41,993 bases of DNA from positions 1-41,993 of the forward strand of contig CAMZEK010000021.1 of assembly GCA_947305795.1 (NCBI GenBank). Direction: 5' to 3'. Origin of the DNA: an uncultured Bacteroidales bacterium. GTDB lineage: Bacteria; Bacteroidota; Bacteroidia; Bacteroidales; F082. Positions 40,123-41,993 of this stretch are shown here, in pieces. Within the stretch, counting starts at the first letter, position 1, and every line of letters begins with the position of its first letter. Position numbers and translations under genes: made by a program. Below the pieces are notes generated by a model. It worked only from the letters and a program-made list of their open reading frames with translations. It did not search any database and had not been told where the DNA came from.

Positions 40123-41634
40123 TTACTCCCTTATTATTTCTGTTTCTTCAAGTGCCTCGCCATCGTACTTCACCTCCGCGCCTTGGTTGTAGGTGACGGT
40201 GAAATACAATTCGCCTGTTTCCAAATATTTCTTCCAGTCGCCGTGGCGCACACCGGCAGCATAGCTTTGGATTTCGCGCAGGCGGCCGTTCTCATAGTAG
40301 AAAAAATGCTCGCCGTCAGGATAGCCCGCATTGAAAGTGCCTCGGAAAGCCAGCTTGCCGTTGTCGTAATAGGAAACCCACTCACCCACCTGCTTGTCGG
40401 TGCGGTACTCGCCCTCGGTACGCATGTCGCCAATCTGCTCGCTCCATTTTCCAGCCTTCATGCCGTCAAAATAGTTGCCCGAAACGATGACATTGCCTTT
40501 GGTGTCATATTCCTTGTATGGGCCGTTCGCCTTGCCTTTGTAAAACTGCTCCTCAATTTGCTTCTGCCCGTTGTCGTAATACCAAGTCCAAAGGCCGTCG
40601 GGGTCACCGTCATTATAGGTGCCAACTTCCTGAACCTTACCGTTTTGGTAAAAGAACTTCCACTCGCCAGAGCGTTTGCCGTCGATGAAAAGCCCCTCGG
40701 CACGCAGGGTGCTGTCGGGATAGAACTCCTTGTACTCGCCGCGCCGCTTGCCGTCGGTATCAACTACGCCCTGACTAATCAGCGCGCCCTTTTTGTAGGT
40801 TTGTGAATTGATGACTTTGCCTTGTTCATCGAACTCGCGCCAAATGCCTTCGCGTTTACCGTCGCGGAAGGAGGCCTCGCGTTTCACCTGGCCGTTGGGA
40901 TAATATTCATGCTGCACGACGAGCGGCTTTTGGTCGCCTTCAAGCACCTGTTCCACATCGTTCACAAACTTAGTGATTTTCTTCAAATTGCCTTTCTCAT
41001 CGTACTCCTTATAGAAGCCATCGCGGAGGCCGTGGCGGTAGTAACACTCGGTGTGCAGACTCCAATCGTCAAAGAAAGTTTTCCAATAGCCGTGTTTCTT
41101 GCCTTCGCGGTCGTATCGGTTCAGGGCCTCGCGTTTCATCATGAAGCCCTTGCGATAGGTGATGAATTCTTTCAGCAAGCCCGTCGTGTCGAAAACGGGC
41201 GAAAAACCTTCCTCGAAGCCGTTGATGAAATTCATGGTCTGCAAAACGTGTCCCTTGCGGTCAAGGCGCTGACCTTCACCTGATTTCACGTCGTTGACAA
41301 AAGGCTCCACCAGAATCTCATCTTTGCTGAAAGTGTAGCGTGGACCGTTTTTCAAATCTTTTTTATAGTTGACAATCAAGTTGGTATCTCCATTTTCCGC
41401 AAAAAACATCCAGGTGCTGTCTAGGAGGAAATCGGTGCGCTTGCCGATGGATTTCAGTTGGCCGCTTTCGTAATACGTTTTCCAAAGGCCGTCGGGCTTG
41501 CCGTTGCGGAGCGTTCCTTCCGATGAGACTTGTCCGTTAGGATAGGTATATTGCTGATATTCAGACTGAGAGAATGCGCTCAGTCCCAAAAACAGAAACA
41601 AGATAACGAGTATTTTTTGTTTGGTATGTCGCAT
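40123..41634 (-). CDS. MORN/YwqK-type repeat protein, secreted
   Basis: The 503-residue protein begins with a signal peptide (MRHTKQKILVILFLFLGLSAFSQ). It then consists almost wholly of short repeats of the MORN/YwqK kind: YPNGQVSSEGTLRNGKPDGLW, YPNGQVKREASFRDGKREGIW, YQNGKVQEVGTYNDGDPDGLW, YDNGKLAFRGTFNAGYPDGEH. Annotation pipelines often call these toxin-antitoxin YwqK family antitoxins, but no toxin gene is adjacent and the signal peptide suggests the periplasm or outer surface. The repeats probably form an extended beta scaffold. The last residues (DGEALEETEIIRE) are acidic, with no T9SS domain. A -7 box supports the start. Confidence 0.85.
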   Translation of the reverse strand: MRHTKQKILVILFLFLGLSAFSQSEYQQYTYPNGQVSSEGTLRNGKPDGLWKTYYESGQLKSIGKRTDFLLDSTWMFFAENGDTNLIVNYKKDLKNGPRYTFSKDEILVEPFVNDVKSGEGQRLDRKGHVLQTMNFINGFEEGFSPVFDTTGLLKEFITYRKGFMMKREALNRYDREGKKHGYWKTFFDDWSLHTECYYRHGLRDGFYKEYDEKGNLKKITKFVNDVEQVLEGDQKPLVVQHEYYPNGQVKREASFRDGKREGIWREFDEQGKVINSQTYKKGALISQGVVDTDGKRRGEYKEFYPDSTLRAEGLFIDGKRSGEWKFFYQNGKVQEVGTYNDGDPDGLWTWYYDNGQKQIEEQFYKGKANGPYKEYDTKGNVIVSGNYFDGMKAGKWSEQIGDMRTEGEYRTDKQVGEWVSYYDNGKLAFRGTFNAGYPDGEHFFYYENGRLREIQSYAAGVRHGDWKKYLETGELYFTVTYNQGAEVKYDGEALEETEIIRE

Positions 41635-41657
41635 AAGTTGGATGGTTTTCTGCGCTT

Positions 41658-41665
41658 CAAAAGTA
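41658..41665 (-). promoter_or_regulatory. -7 box of the MORN-protein gene
   Basis: TACTTTTG on the minus strand matches the consensus 23 bases before the ATG at 41634. Confidence 0.6.
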
Positions 41666-41749
41666 CGGAAAAAGCGAAACTTACAGGGGCTTTCCCTTGA
41701 TTTTTTCCACTTTTTTCAAAAAAACGCACTTGGTTTCCCAAAATATTCC

Positions 41750-41757
41750 TATTTTTG
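41750..41757 (+). promoter_or_regulatory. -7 box of tRNA-Thr
   Basis: TATTTTTG matches the consensus 16 bases before the tRNA. TTGG at 41730-41733 may be the -33 element. Confidence 0.65.
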
Positions 41758-41773
41758 CAGCCGCAATTGAGAA

Positions 41774-41846
<73 letters not shown>

Positions 41847-41850
41847 CAGC

Positions 41851-41881
41851 AAAGAGTTTCGGAAACGGAACTCTTTTTTTT
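41851..41881 (+). terminator. Rho-independent terminator of tRNA-Thr
   Basis: An 11-base stem AAAGAGTTTCG (41851-41861) against CGGAACTCTTT (41866-41876), one wobble pair, GAAA tetraloop, then a T-run to 41881. Confidence 0.9.
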
Positions 41882-41907
41882 GTTGCCTTTCTGGACATCT
41901 CCGACAA

Positions 41908-41937
41908 CAAAAAAAGCCCGCTGAAAATCAGCAGGCT
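41908..41937 (-). terminator. Rho-independent terminator of tRNA-Cys
   Basis: On the minus strand AGCCTGCTG pairs with CAGCGGGCT (41937-41929 and 41923-41915), one wobble, short A/T loop, followed by at least seven T. Confidence 0.85.
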
Positions 41938-41942
41938 AGATG

Positions 41943-41993
41943 AGGTACCTGGCGGACTCGAACCGCCGTCCCCGGTTTTGCAGACCGATCCCT
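41943..41993 (-). tRNA. tRNA-Cys(GCA), 5' part cut by window edge
   Basis: Read on the minus strand: anticodon stem TCGGT/ACCGG around CTGCAAA (anticodon GCA at 41981-41979), T-stem GGCGG/CCGCC with TTCGAGT, acceptor 3' strand AGGTACC and discriminator T at 41943. The D-arm and 5' acceptor strand lie beyond the window. Confidence 0.9.

Noticed and set aside
40123..41634. Antitoxin of a toxin-antitoxin pair
   Set aside because: The YwqK label is often applied to MORN-like repeats, but there is a signal peptide and no toxin gene beside it.

Overview
The window looks like a chromosomal segment of a Bacteroidota bacterium, most likely an uncultured member of the Bacteroidales. Four things point there. 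Most genes lack a Shine-Dalgarno sequence and instead have the Bacteroidota -7 box TAnnTTTG about 20 bases before the start codon. Secreted proteins carry type IX secretion or gliding-type C-terminal domains. There are several Bacteroidota-style outer-membrane barrels and lipoproteins. The gene families (LTD/FlgD protein, PF14905-type TonB receptor, BlaI/BlaR1 with TonB modules, short QueG) are typical of the phylum. Species cannot be named from sequence alone. No insertion sequence, prophage or CRISPR array was seen, and no gene-free stretch exceeds 300 bases.

Left part (1-9.1 kb): the start of groES; an RlmI-like rRNA methyltransferase divergent from adenine deaminase; a GNAT acetyltransferase; an Ig-fold lipoprotein divergent from a two-LTD secreted protein; a lipocalin-like lipoprotein divergent from a stand-alone HsdR-N-type nuclease-fold protein. 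Convergent neighbours often abut or overlap at their stop codons.

Middle part (9.1-23.3 kb): a B12-dependent ribonucleotide reductase; an enoyl-CoA hydratase of the methylglutaconyl type; an operon of an orphan acidic protein, a barrel protein and epoxyqueuosine reductase (queG) behind a long, apparently structured leader; a barrel protein and a lytic transglycosylase lipoprotein; an acyltransferase and a Ser/Thr-type phosphatase; an alpha/beta-hydrolase fused to a GNAT domain; a PIF1-like helicase with an HRDC-like end; guanine deaminase; and a small wHTH/DUF1905 operon.

Right part (23.4-42 kb): a TonB-dependent receptor with an unusual Pro/Gly/Arg repeat at its mature N-terminus; an M16 protease lipoprotein; a blaI-blaR1 operon whose BlaR1 carries two near-identical TonB modules plus an extra C-terminal domain; a leucine-rich-repeat lipoprotein; diacylglycerol kinase; pgk; a T9SS-secreted beta-helix protein; a Card1/Can2-like (DUF1887) CARF-nuclease outside any visible CRISPR locus; LD-carboxypeptidase; a MORN-repeat protein; and convergent tRNA-Thr and tRNA-Cys genes with back-to-back terminators.

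Functional threads are purine salvage (ade, guaD), cell-wall turnover and sensing (transglycosylase, LdcA, BlaI/BlaR1), envelope assembly, and housekeeping metabolism (pgk, nrdJ, queG). The most unusual items are the orphan CARF-nuclease, the duplicated TonB modules in BlaR1, and several long unexplained inverted repeats between genes.
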